Shown piece by piece: positions 55,501 to 62,324 of a stretch of 64,000 bases of DNA. A program made the translations under genes and the position numbers. The notes beneath the pieces are model-generated. The model saw nothing but the letters and a program-made list of their open reading frames with translations. It was not told the DNA's origin and ran no database searches. How positions within the stretch are numbered: position 1 is the stretch's first letter; every line of letters starts with the position of its first letter. Source of the stretch: Tubiluchus corallicola (Eukaryota > Priapulida > Priapulimorpha > Priapulimorphida > Tubiluchidae); assembly GCA_030141605.1 (NCBI GenBank), contig JAQGDQ010000622.1, positions 61,410-125,409 of the forward strand. Direction: 5' to 3'.

Positions 55501-58500
55501 GTTTGTGAGGCCTGTATTTCTAAAGACATAAGCATTAGTGTAAAGGCATGAAACAAGGCAATATTTCTGTATATTATTTTAATATTGACATGATTGGTTT
55601 TATCTATAAGCCTTAATAGTCTTACTAGTGTTAGCGTGACATTAGAGGGCCGTTCATTCGTTCTTATCGTTGTCAAACGTACGTTAGTTATCCATGCAAA
55701 GCTTTTTGTTTAAATTTTTAGATACTGAAAAGCTCTGCATAATCTTAGAATCTGGCAGTGTTCATGGCTGAGTGGGCATGTGCATGTTTTGCATGAATCA
55801 CTTATAATAGCCTAGGTTCGATGCTCATCCTGAGTAGTTTTGTTCACCGTACTGATTCTGGCAGTTTATCTCGTAAAGCGAGGATGTATATAGATGTGAA
55901 CGTGACTCTCACTTTTAGTGCTTCATTTTAAAGAGAGAGAAAGATGCCCATGACAGTGGGTCAGGGTGTGGTCACACCACAAACATGCTGAAGAGGCTTT
56001 GCAGTTTAATTCTGGAATCCAGCTTATCATAATTTATGCTTGGCATTTCTCTAATTATTAACTATTAAACAACTATTAATGTAACTTCAGAAATTGATGA
56101 ATGTGAGTCCAAACCGTGTCTGAATGGTGCAACTTGTGTTGATGGTCTGAATGCATACCAATGCATCTGCCCGCAAAGTTTTTCTGGAATACATTGTGGA
56201 GTAGGTATAAGCTTTTTAGCTTTTCTTACTGATTGAAAACAGTTTTTTATTTGCAAGCTACGTTAACTCTTTTGTGGGCAAATTAATGTGGTTTTTCATA
56301 AAAAAATGGGCAAATAGAATTTTTGAAGATATGTATTGTTACAGAATCGTTAGAGCTTTACAGAATAGTGTCTAAAAGTACATAAAAAATTAAATTATGT
56401 TTACTATCACTTACCTGTCTATGTTTTGACCATATACACTAGACCCTTTTTCAACTAGGACTAGCGCTGGATCCAGTTACAGCTATGTCACCATCACTAA
56501 AGTGCTGACTATTATTACTGTTGCCTGTTTTGCCTATTTGTGCTCAGATGTATCAAGAACACTTACAATGCCTGCATCAGTCACGTTTCCAAGTGTGTTA
56601 ATAGATGAAGTACAATGTATGTGAAAATCATTAGTATTTACTATTGCCTGTTTTGCATATTTGTTCTTAGATGTATCAAGAACACTTACAGTGCCTGCGA
56701 CAGTCACGTTTCCAAATGTGTTAATAGATGAATGTCAGTCAAATCCTTGCTTCAATGGCGCTACCTGTGTAGATGTTTTCAATGCATACTATTGTGCATG
56801 CGCTGAAGGGTTTTCAGGGCTAAACTGTGAAATCGGTACGTGTGAGCTATTTTTAAAGCAAAAGTCAAGTCTCGTGGGAAGTCAAGCTTATTTTAATGTT
56901 TGAGAAAAATATTAGAAAGTTTCAGCAATAAAATTGTGATAAGCACCTCATGTAATTAGTAAAACCAAATTCAAGTCTCGATCACTTCACCCTTTGGTGC
57001 GCTGTTTTTAGACGAAAAATGGCGCCATCCGGTTTCCGTACAATATAAACACTTATCCTGACAGTTGCTTTAGAATGTTTTCTGGACTTATAGTGCGAAC
57101 TCTAGAAGCTAAGTAACCTGCCCGACATCTGCCTTGTGCTAGAAGCTAAGTAACCTGCCCGACATCTGCCTTGTGCTAGAAGCTAAGTAACCTGCCCGAC
57201 ATCTGCCTTGTGCTAGAAGCTAAGTAACCTGCCCGACATCTGCTTTGTGCTCGAAAGTTTTGATGCATATCTGAAAGTCAACAAAAATCTGTAAATTAAT
57301 TACTTACACAATTAATGTACACTACTTACACATTTTAAGATGTAATCCTGTAGATTAAGGCAATGTAATCACTTTAAATTTGATCATAATTGATCCAATG
57401 ACTAATTTCTGGATAAACACAGTTAAATGCAGGAATGTAGAAATTTTGCAATGCGTACCTTCAGACAACTTTCTTTCACGGTATTCATGCTGCCCAGCAG
57501 TCACTGCCTTACTTCATTTTTTTCAAATATGCCGGCAGTGGTATTCGTTTGGCGGGAAATAAGACGTAGTTATTGTAAATTTCCTTTACATTTTTAAATT
57601 TACGTTTTTAAACGAAGCATTCTATGCGCATATTTTGTGTATTGATTTCAATCTTTTTAGTTGTATATTGAAATGCAATAAATGTTGTACGAGGGTTGGT
57701 TCTTCCTTTAAGTCTTTCAAGCGATTATAAACACCCTTACTAACGCACTGTTTGAAGCAAAAATTTACGTTTTAATGCTATTATTCGTATGCTATGTAAT
57801 ATTTGTAATAGGTGACTATTGGGAGTGAGGAGTTTAAGTAGAATGGAAAAGTTTGGAAGTGGAATGCCGTGGAACTGAGTGGAGTGAAAAATTCCAGATA
57901 GTAGAATAGAATAGGGGTATAGTAGTAGATTACAGTAAAAAGCAGATCAGAGAAGAACTGCACAACATAAGAAGGTAAGGAAATTAGATTTGGTTAAAGG
58001 AAAAGAGCTAGAGGAAGTAGGGATGTGAACAATAATGATACAGATTGATAATTATCGATTATCGTATTGATGCATAAAATTTGTTTTTATCATTAGCGTA
58101 TCAATATTATTCTAGGAATATGGTTATTGTATTGAATTTGGCACGATTGCTTACGCTTACCTTTATATAAAGTTGCTTCACTTTTCTTTTCTACTTATTT
58201 ACAGTAATTACTCAAAGAAATGGATAAAAAGAATTATTTAATATTTGATAAGGTTATCAGACGCTGGAACATTTTCTTAGACTTTTGCCTGGCAATAATG
58301 GCTATCTTCATTCTGATTCATACCAAGACGGATAGAGACCCCTTTACACACTTAGATACTGATGCGCGGAAATCAAATACACTGTACCGAATTTTTAGCG
58401 TCACTTTCCCACTCATGTGCAGCTCGTTTGAATATATTACTTATATATTTATTTATGAATCATTATGACAAAAGAAACTTGCATTTTATACCTAGCAGCC

Positions 58501-60096
58501 ATTTAAGTATGCAGCACTGAATCCACTGAAGCACTTAATAATTTTAATTATTAATGATTCTACTTCTGTCTAACTTCACTATTGTTTTTATCGTTCGAAA
58601 TAATTTATCTTATTGCGTCATCTAAAAATAGTTTGTCGTTATCATATCTCCGAATTTGTATCGTTTAACATCCCTAAGAGGAGAATGGCGCAGAATAGAG
58701 TAGTTGGAAGAATAGAAAAGACTGCAACTTGAAAAGAAAAGCAGCAGATTAGAGTGAAATAGAGTTTAGTAGGAAATAAAGAACATGAATGAAGCGGAGT
58801 GAGAGAAAACAACAGAGATGAATTCCATACAGTGAATAGAATAGAGCAGCCACTATGCCAGACAGCATTCGTATTCGCAATGTACATTCGCATTTCTAAT
58901 TTGTTGTTGAATTCATTTTAGAAATCGACGAATGTAGGAGTAATCCGTGCTTAAACAACGCAGCTTGTGCTGATGGTTTAAATGCATACACTTGCTCTTG
59001 TTTGAAGGGGTACTCGGGAACACATTGTGGAGTAGGTATAAACTTTTTTATCTTTTGTTGATAATTAAATAACATGGAACATATTTGTTGTTAAATTTAA
59101 ACTTGCAATATTTTTTATTTGTTTCTGCTGTTTGCTATTAGTATTATTAGCGATTTCCTCGTTTTTAAAGGAAATTGATGAATGCGACTCTAATCCTTGC
59201 TTAAATGGGGCAACTTGCACTGATGGATTGAACAGGTATGACTGTACCTGCAGAGAAGGTTTTACTGGAATTGACTGTCATACAGGTAAGCGTTTCTCAT
59301 ACCGCACTTATTCAGAGAAGATTTGTTTGATGCTCATTAACTTAATGTGTCCAAAAAATTGAAGTTGTTAATAAACCTACTTATTTAGTATCAAAATCAA
59401 GAAAGCAATAATTATAGGTTCTGTTTCACTTGTTAGCATACATTCTATGTATCTTATTGTTAAAGGAAAACCGGATTCAGTTTAAACTATAGCTCAAAAC
59501 AATCTACACTGTAAAATATTGAAAAGGAACATGTTGCTCTTCTAATAATGACTTATGTGAAAGAATTATTACCACAGAATGGCAATTTTGCATTCGCACA
59601 GCTAGCTCGTTGCTGCTACATGCATTTTGCCATCTGCTAGTTAGATGGGCACTAAGGCGTGTATCTCGAAACAGTTTCAAATATCGATTTCAAACAAGCA
59701 GATTCAATCCATTCAAAAATATGATATGTGTGTATCTATAAATAAATATATCAGGAGAGTTAGTATATAGAGACGACAATCTTTCTTGATAAAATTTTTA
59801 CAACTCAGTGACTCATCACAAATATGGTGTCACACTTGCATCAAACTCATCGTAGACTAATTCAACAGAAATTAGCAGGCATTTTAGACAATAATTAACT
59901 ACTTATTAGCCCACCACAAACAGTTAAATTTGCTGGAATGTCATTATAGATTCTTTGATAAGATTGTTTTATTGAATAACAGAATTGAATGAATGCGGGT
60001 CCAACCCCTGCTTAAATAATGGAACTTGCACTGATCAATTGAATGGCTATGACTGTACATGTGCACAAGGCTTTACTGGAAAAGACTGTGATATTG
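40473..60096 (+). CDS. Array of 26 single-EGF exons (Notch/fibropellin-type ectodomain), partial
   Basis: 26 plus-strand exons each encode one EGF. All have an AG acceptor, a GT donor and phase 1 on both sides; 23 are exactly 114 bp (38 codons). The usual pattern is D-I-D-E-C-x-S-N-P-C-L-N-x-A-T-C-x-D-G-L-N-x-Y-x-C-x-C-x-x-G-F-S-G-x-x-C. Most therefore have the calcium-binding D-x-D-E and the C3-x-D/N-x4-Y/F-x-C4 hydroxylation site. All 25 six-cysteine copies have C1-x-S-x-P-C2 (POGLUT1 O-glucose consensus) and 16 have C2-x4-(S/T)-C3 (POFUT1 O-fucose consensus). No signal peptide, start, TM or stop is visible, so it is either an alternative 3' module of the WSC gene or a separate gene with an unseen start. 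Exons probably continue beyond the LINE. Confidence 0.8.
40820..40902. repeat. AT-rich palindrome (cruciform-forming)
   Basis: CATTGTTAATCAAGTAATTA at 40825 is matched by its inverse ending at 40898, with a TA-repeat centre; arms of about 38 bp with few mismatches. A further TA run precedes it at 40800-40817. In the intron after E1. Confidence 0.9.
41048..41161 (+). CDS. EGF exon E2
   Basis: 114 bp, phase 1-1. [15 protein letters not shown]: no D-x-D-E calcium motif and Gly at the hydroxylation position. With E1 it forms a non-calcium cap of the array. Confidence 0.88.
41342..41455 (+). CDS. EGF exon E3
   Basis: 114 bp, phase 1-1. [16 protein letters not shown] and [10 protein letters not shown]: calcium, O-glucose, O-fucose and hydroxylation motifs all present. 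First full Notch-type repeat. Confidence 0.92.
41721..41834 (+). CDS. EGF exon E4
   Basis: 114 bp, phase 1-1, acceptor TTGTAG|AT, donor [26 protein letters not shown] and [10 protein letters not shown]; all motifs present. Confidence 0.92.
42386..42499 (+). CDS. EGF exon E5
   Basis: 114 bp, phase 1-1. [16 protein letters not shown] and [10 protein letters not shown]; all motifs present. Confidence 0.92.
42615..42728 (+). CDS. EGF exon E6
   Basis: 114 bp, phase 1-1; only a 115-bp intron separates it from E5. [16 protein letters not shown]; the usual GFSG turn is GFTEEHC. Confidence 0.9.
43816..43929 (+). CDS. EGF exon E7
   Basis: 114 bp, phase 1-1. [16 protein letters not shown]: first of seven consecutive repeats lacking the O-fucose Ser/Thr before C3. 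Confidence 0.92.
44480..44593 (+). CDS. EGF exon E8
   Basis: 114 bp, phase 1-1. [16 protein letters not shown]; Ala replaces the O-fucose residue. Confidence 0.92.
45027..45140 (+). CDS. EGF exon E9
   Basis: 114 bp, phase 1-1, acceptor [24 protein letters not shown]; Met replaces the O-fucose residue. Confidence 0.92.
45241..45370. repeat. 130-bp repeat, copy 1
   Basis: Nearly identical to 54691-54822 in the same orientation (both begin GAGTCGAAT and share CCAAGAGGCTAGAAACCCTA and further). Either a mobile element or part of a segmental duplication. Confidence 0.85.
45863..45976 (+). CDS. EGF exon E10
   Basis: 114 bp, phase 1-1. [16 protein letters not shown] and [10 protein letters not shown]. 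Confidence 0.92.
46597..47235. mobile_element. Inverted-repeat element with CAGTGGCATAGCTAGG termini
   Basis: Left CAGTGGCATAGCTAGGGG and right inverse of CAGCAGCATAGCTAAAGC; 639 bp, noncoding, in the intron before E11. CAG-start ends suggest hAT; no clear target duplication, so older. Confidence 0.6.
47311..47424 (+). CDS. EGF exon E11
   Basis: 114 bp, phase 1-1. [16 protein letters not shown] and [10 protein letters not shown]. Confidence 0.92.
47505..47853. mobile_element. TA-flanked MITE family B, copy 2
   Basis: Left end CACTCATATCTCGGTTTG after TA; matches 28841-29177 along its length and ends in a degraded inverse (GGCAAACCAAGTGTTG). In the E11-E12 intron, about 85 bp before the E12 acceptor. 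Confidence 0.75.
47938..48051 (+). CDS. EGF exon E12
   Basis: 114 bp, phase 1-1. [16 protein letters not shown]; the hydroxylation-site aromatic is Ile ([10 protein letters not shown]). Confidence 0.92.
48592..48705 (+). CDS. EGF exon E13
   Basis: 114 bp, phase 1-1. [28 protein letters not shown]. Closest paralogue is E19; first exon of the duplicated block. Confidence 0.92.
49184..49297 (+). CDS. EGF exon E14
   Basis: 114 bp, phase 1-1. [16 protein letters not shown] and GFSGPHC. Paralogue of E20 (both have D-x-D-D-C and CSN). Confidence 0.92.
49765..49878 (+). CDS. EGF exon E15
   Basis: 114 bp, phase 1-1. [16 protein letters not shown] and [10 protein letters not shown]. Nearly identical to E21; flanking introns are also alike. 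Confidence 0.92.
50072..50185 (+). CDS. EGF exon E16
   Basis: 114 bp, phase 1-1. [16 protein letters not shown] and KPGFSGENC. Paralogue of E22. Confidence 0.92.
50444..51212 (+). mobile_element. Pogo/Tigger-like MITE family A, copy 3 (complete)
   Basis: CAGTAGACGCCGCTTAATAG at the left and the inverse of CAGTAGGTGCCGCTTAATAG at the right, with TA on both sides (right TA at 51213-51214). About 770 bp, noncoding; interior matches copies 1 and 2. Its right end stops 7 bp before the first base of EGF exon E17 and so forms most of the 3' splice region. Confidence 0.88.
51220..51333 (+). CDS. EGF exon E17 with a lost cysteine
   Basis: 114 bp, phase 1-1, still open. [13 protein letters not shown]2 is Ser (AGC where the other exons have TGC), so one disulphide cannot form and the O-glucose consensus is lost. 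The calcium motif is also changed (DIGEC). The acceptor region is supplied by a MITE end. It may be decaying or skipped. Confidence 0.7.
51400..51600 (+). mobile_element. tRNA-derived SINE candidate
   Basis: TGGTGTAGCTCAATAGTAG (51401, A box) and GGGTTCAACTC (51449, B box) are spaced as in tRNA genes, with an anticodon-like segment between. The acceptor ends do not pair and an unrelated body follows, so it reads as a SINE head rather than a tRNA gene. The 3' end is not defined. Confidence 0.55.
52098..52186 (+). pseudogene. Fossil EGF exon
   Basis: The DNA still spells the tail of an EGF exon: TTTTGTATTAATGGTGTGAA (cf. TGTATTAACGGTTTGAA of E15), then GTGCACAAGGGTTTACTGGA and TGTCAGATAG|GTATTT with an intact donor. 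One base is lost where C4 should be (AAATG-ATATG), giving a stop, and the first third (calcium motif, C1) is gone. No acceptor. Sits between E17 and E19. Confidence 0.85.
52337..52450 (+). CDS. EGF exon E19
   Basis: 114 bp, phase 1-1, acceptor [24 protein letters not shown] and [12 protein letters not shown]. Paralogue of E13. Confidence 0.92.
52955..53068 (+). CDS. EGF exon E20
   Basis: 114 bp, phase 1-1. [16 protein letters not shown] and GFSGPHC. Paralogue of E14. Confidence 0.92.
53277..53776. mobile_element. piggyBac-like element with TTAA ends
   Basis: Starts TTAAAGGAAAACC and ends GGAAAA-TTTCC type inverse (TTTTCCTTTAA), i.e. TTAA plus AGGAAAA inverted ends, 500 bp. The left part recurs at 59463-59640. 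TTAA target sites are typical of piggyBac; the ends are short so the call is tentative. Confidence 0.5.
54152..54265 (+). CDS. EGF exon E21
   Basis: 114 bp, phase 1-1. [16 protein letters not shown] and [10 protein letters not shown]; differs from E15 at only a few codons. Confidence 0.92.
54691..54822. repeat. 130-bp repeat, copy 2
   Basis: Copy of 45241-45370 with only scattered differences, in the E21-E22 intron. Confidence 0.85.
55000..55113 (+). CDS. EGF exon E22
   Basis: 114 bp, phase 1-1. [16 protein letters not shown] and KPGFSGKNC. Paralogue of E16 but has lost the O-fucose residue (T to A). Confidence 0.92.
55765..55990 (+). mobile_element. tRNA-derived SINE candidate
   Basis: TGGCTGAGTGGGC (55765, A box) and GGTTCGATGCTC (55815, B box) at tRNA-like spacing, followed by a non-tRNA body. 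Different head from the candidate at 51400. 3' end estimated. Confidence 0.55.
56091..56204 (+). CDS. EGF exon E23
   Basis: 114 bp, phase 1-1. [16 protein letters not shown]; the usual GFSG is SFSG ([10 protein letters not shown]). Confidence 0.92.
56548..56620 (+). pseudogene. Partial copy of the 5' part of EGF exon E24
   Basis: Repeats the acceptor context (TGCTCAG|ATGTATCAAGAACA) and the first 20 codons or so of E24, 123 bp upstream, then breaks down after ATAGATGAA into a stop. An incomplete tandem duplication; it cannot encode an EGF. Confidence 0.85.
56671..56835 (+). CDS. EGF exon E24 with N-terminal extension
   Basis: 165 bp, phase 1-1. An additional 17 residues ([17 protein letters not shown]) precede [15 protein letters not shown], giving a Thr/Val-rich spacer between EGFs; GFSGLNCEI end normal. 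Confidence 0.85.
57102..57249. repeat. 37-bp tandem repeat, 4 copies
   Basis: Four near-perfect units beginning CTAGAAGCTAAGTAACCTGC and ending GACATCTGCCTTGTG; only the last unit has a change (CTT to TTT). In the E24-E25 intron. Confidence 0.95.
57820..58017. repeat. Purine-rich degenerate repeat, left part
   Basis: G/A-rich tract of GAATAGA / GTGGAGTG-like motifs that resumes at 58677-58820 on the far side of the hAT-like element; together one tract split by insertion. Confidence 0.65.
58018..58676. mobile_element. hAT-like MITE with TAGGGATGT termini
   Basis: TAGGGATGTGAACAATAATG at the left, inverse of TAGGGATGTTAAACGATAC at the right. Flanks AGAGGAAG and AGAGGAGA agree at 6 of 8 positions, consistent with an old 8-bp duplication. 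659 bp. The 82-codon frame inside has no domain match. It interrupts the purine-rich tract. Confidence 0.8.
58922..59035 (+). CDS. EGF exon E25
   Basis: 114 bp, phase 1-1. [16 protein letters not shown] and LKGYSGTHC; no O-fucose residue. Confidence 0.92.
59151..59285 (+). CDS. EGF exon E26 with displaced acceptor
   Basis: The EGF ([23 protein letters not shown]) is intact and the donor is normal (ACAG|GTAAG). At the usual acceptor position the DNA reads AAAGG|AA, so the expected AG is gone and the nearest AG is out of phase. In-phase acceptors lie at TTATTAG|CG (59150) or CTATTAG|TA (59141), adding 7 or 10 residues (ISSFLK). Length 135 or 144 bp. Confidence 0.75.
59463..59640. repeat. Partial copy of the TTAAAGGAAAAC repeat
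   Basis: Begins TTAAAGGAAAACCGG and follows 53277 onward through GAAAGAATTATTACCACA. No right end found, so a truncated relative. Confidence 0.6.
59983..60096 (+). CDS. EGF exon E27
   Basis: 114 bp, phase 1-1. [16 protein letters not shown] and [10 protein letters not shown]. Last EGF exon in the window; its donor (ATTG|GTATAC) opens an intron holding the LINE, so further exons are expected to the right. Confidence 0.9.
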
Positions 60097-60452
60097 GTAT
60101 ACACTTTTGATTAACATTTATATATATATATATAAATTCTTTATTTGTCATTAAAAATGGCTCACTCATTACAATAAAATTGAGTAATACTCAGCGTAAT
60201 GTTAAAAACAACACTGTTCAAGACAAATGCGTCCAGTGCAGACTAAAAAAACTAAAGTGTAAAACTAAGGCCTAATTATATACAATAAATGAACATATTT
60301 ACAAACACAATATTAAAATATTTTTACAAAACAATATTACAAAAAAAACATTAAATTTTGCAAGACATATTTTACACTATATATACATTTAACATGACAC
60401 AACAGAAACATGTTTTACATTACATAATTTTTTTTTAATTTTACATTTTTAA

Positions 60453-62006
60453 TCATTTTATGGAGTTAGGGGCGGGGATAGATGAAAATTGAGTCTGTGT
60501 AATTAGTATCAGATATGCACAATGTGGAAGTTGAAACCTGTTATATTGATATTCTTTTAATTTCTTTTTAAAGTGGTGGAGAGATTCTATTAGTTTTATT
60601 TCACTGGGTAGTAAGTTCCATGAATGTATGGCCTGTTTTGATATAGAGTTATTTCCAAATTTGTTGTTTACTGTAATTTGCTTTAAATTGTATGTTCTAT
60701 TGTTTAAAGTGGTATCAGGAATGAATGCTAAGGGATTGTTTATAAATGGAATGCTCAGTTTGTTGATATATTTATAAAGAAATATCAGTGTTTTGTAATC
60801 TCGATAGGCTTCTAATATTGGTATTTTTGTGGACGTTCTTATGCTTGTTGCAGATGCAGCATGTTGTTTAGCAGTTTTATTAGAATAGCCATGAATTAAT
60901 CTAAGTGCGTAGTTTTGCATTGTATTTAGTTTTCTAAAGTTTTCATTCTTAACGTTTTGAAGTAAAGTGCAACCATACAGATAATGTGGTAATATTAGAC
61001 TTTTGTAGATGAGAATTTTTGTTTTCTTGGTCAGATGGCCTCTGGTTTGGCGTAAGAATGCCGTGCTTAATGCCATCTTGTTGTGTATTTGTTGAAACTG
61101 TTCATCCCAAGTGAGTTTATTATCGACAGTAATGCCTAAAAATTTTACATTTTTTGCTTGTTCTATGGAACAGTCACCTACTTTTAGTGTTGTATTAGAA
61201 GTAATGTCATTTGATTTGGGTGATATTACCATAAATTCTGTCTTATCATCATTCATTTTTAAACCAAAATAGTTAAATGCTGTATTTATATTTGTTATGT
61301 CTTTTTCTAGATTATTTTTTGATGTTAGAAAGTCTGCGTGTGCTGTATAGATAGTTGTATCATCGGCATATTGTGTTAAGTCTGAATTATGTAAAACTAA
61401 ATGAATTTTATTAACATATAAACAAAAGAGTAAAGGACCTAATATCGTACCGTGCGGGATGCCTCTCAGTGGTGTGTCCCATGCTGAAAAAGTGTGTTTG
61501 TTCAGCTTGACTCTTTGTTTTCTATTGTGTAGGTAATTATTAATTAGTTTGAGAGAAGTATAATCGAATCCTAGTTGGCGTAAGTTGTCTAGTAGTAAAT
61601 TGTGATCGAGGCTGTCAAAAGCTTTACTTAGATCTAAAAATGCTGCTGTTATATATTTGTTTTTATTTAAGTTGTAACGCCACTCTTCAGTGGCATCAAT
61701 TATTGCGTCTATTGTAGAATGTAGTTTTCTAAAACCGAATTGATGATTTGACAGTAACTTATTATTTTCAATGTAATGATTTATTTCGTTGTAGATAACT
61801 CTTTCAAATACTTTGGCTAGTACATGCACTACTGAAATTGGTCTGTAGTTTTTAGCGTCATCTTTAGCATCTTTCTTGTATATTGGAGTTATGTTTGCTT
61901 GTTTACACACTGCTTGAAATTCTGAGCGCATTAAGACTTGGTTTGTGATATATGTTAGATGAGGAGTAATGATGCTGGCACAGTCTTTTAAGATTTTTAT
62001 TGGCAT
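60453..62006 (-). CDS. LINE ORF2, reverse transcriptase part
   Basis: 517 codons. RT motifs in order: YKKDAKDDAKNYRPISV, LSNHQFGFRKLHST, AAFLDLSKAFDSLDHNLLL, GIPHGTILGPLLF, QYADDTTIY (YADD catalytic pair), GLKMNDDKTEFM, KFLGITVDNKLTW, and the C-terminal SWNLLPSEIK. The usual GxPQG is GIPHG (Gln to His), an uncommon change in the template-grip motif. The true frame starts before the annotated Met (KGSGPSDMP precedes it). Copies RNA by target-primed reverse transcription in its family. Confidence 0.9.
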   Translation of the reverse strand: MPIKILKDCASIITPHLTYITNQVLMRSEFQAVCKQANITPIYKKDAKDDAKNYRPISVVHVLAKVFERVIYNEINHYIENNKLLSNHQFGFRKLHSTIDAIIDATEEWRYNLNKNKYITAAFLDLSKAFDSLDHNLLLDNLRQLGFDYTSLKLINNYLHNRKQRVKLNKHTFSAWDTPLRGIPHGTILGPLLFCLYVNKIHLVLHNSDLTQYADDTTIYTAHADFLTSKNNLEKDITNINTAFNYFGLKMNDDKTEFMVISPKSNDITSNTTLKVGDCSIEQAKNVKFLGITVDNKLTWDEQFQQIHNKMALSTAFLRQTRGHLTKKTKILIYKSLILPHYLYGCTLLQNVKNENFRKLNTMQNYALRLIHGYSNKTAKQHAASATSIRTSTKIPILEAYRDYKTLIFLYKYINKLSIPFINNPLAFIPDTTLNNRTYNLKQITVNNKFGNNSISKQAIHSWNLLPSEIKLIESLHHFKKKLKEYQYNRFQLPHCAYLILITQTQFSSIPAPNSIK

Positions 62007-62324
62007 GTCTGAGGGTCCACTTCCTTTATTTATATTTAAACTGTTTAATATTCGGTGACGCTGGTAAATGAGAAAGTGGATTGTGTTACTGATTGGTTTT
62101 TGTATATATTGTGTATATTTGCATTATGTTGGCGTGGCAAGTTGTCAAATTTTCCGAGATTGCTAAATGTGGAATTTAATTTGTTAGCAATGTCAACTGG
62201 ATCAGATATCATACTGTCATTTTCTCGTAAGCTGTTTATTTGTAATTGATTGTTTCTGTATCTGTTAAGTACGTCATTAATTAATCGCCATTTTTGCTTA
62301 GGTGTAGTTGCATCATTGCATTTA
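62007..62324 (-). pseudogene. LINE ORF2 linker in a third frame
   Basis: The segment between the endonuclease and RT frames translates in another frame as a KQKWRLINDVLNRYR-type linker, then QSTFSFTSVTEY before a stop near 62050. So there are two frameshifts, near 62335 and near 62052, and this copy cannot make full ORF2. Confidence 0.75.

Noticed and set aside
58220-58468. 82-codon frame with hydrophobic segments
   Set aside because: Lies wholly inside the hAT-like MITE and has no transposase or other motif.
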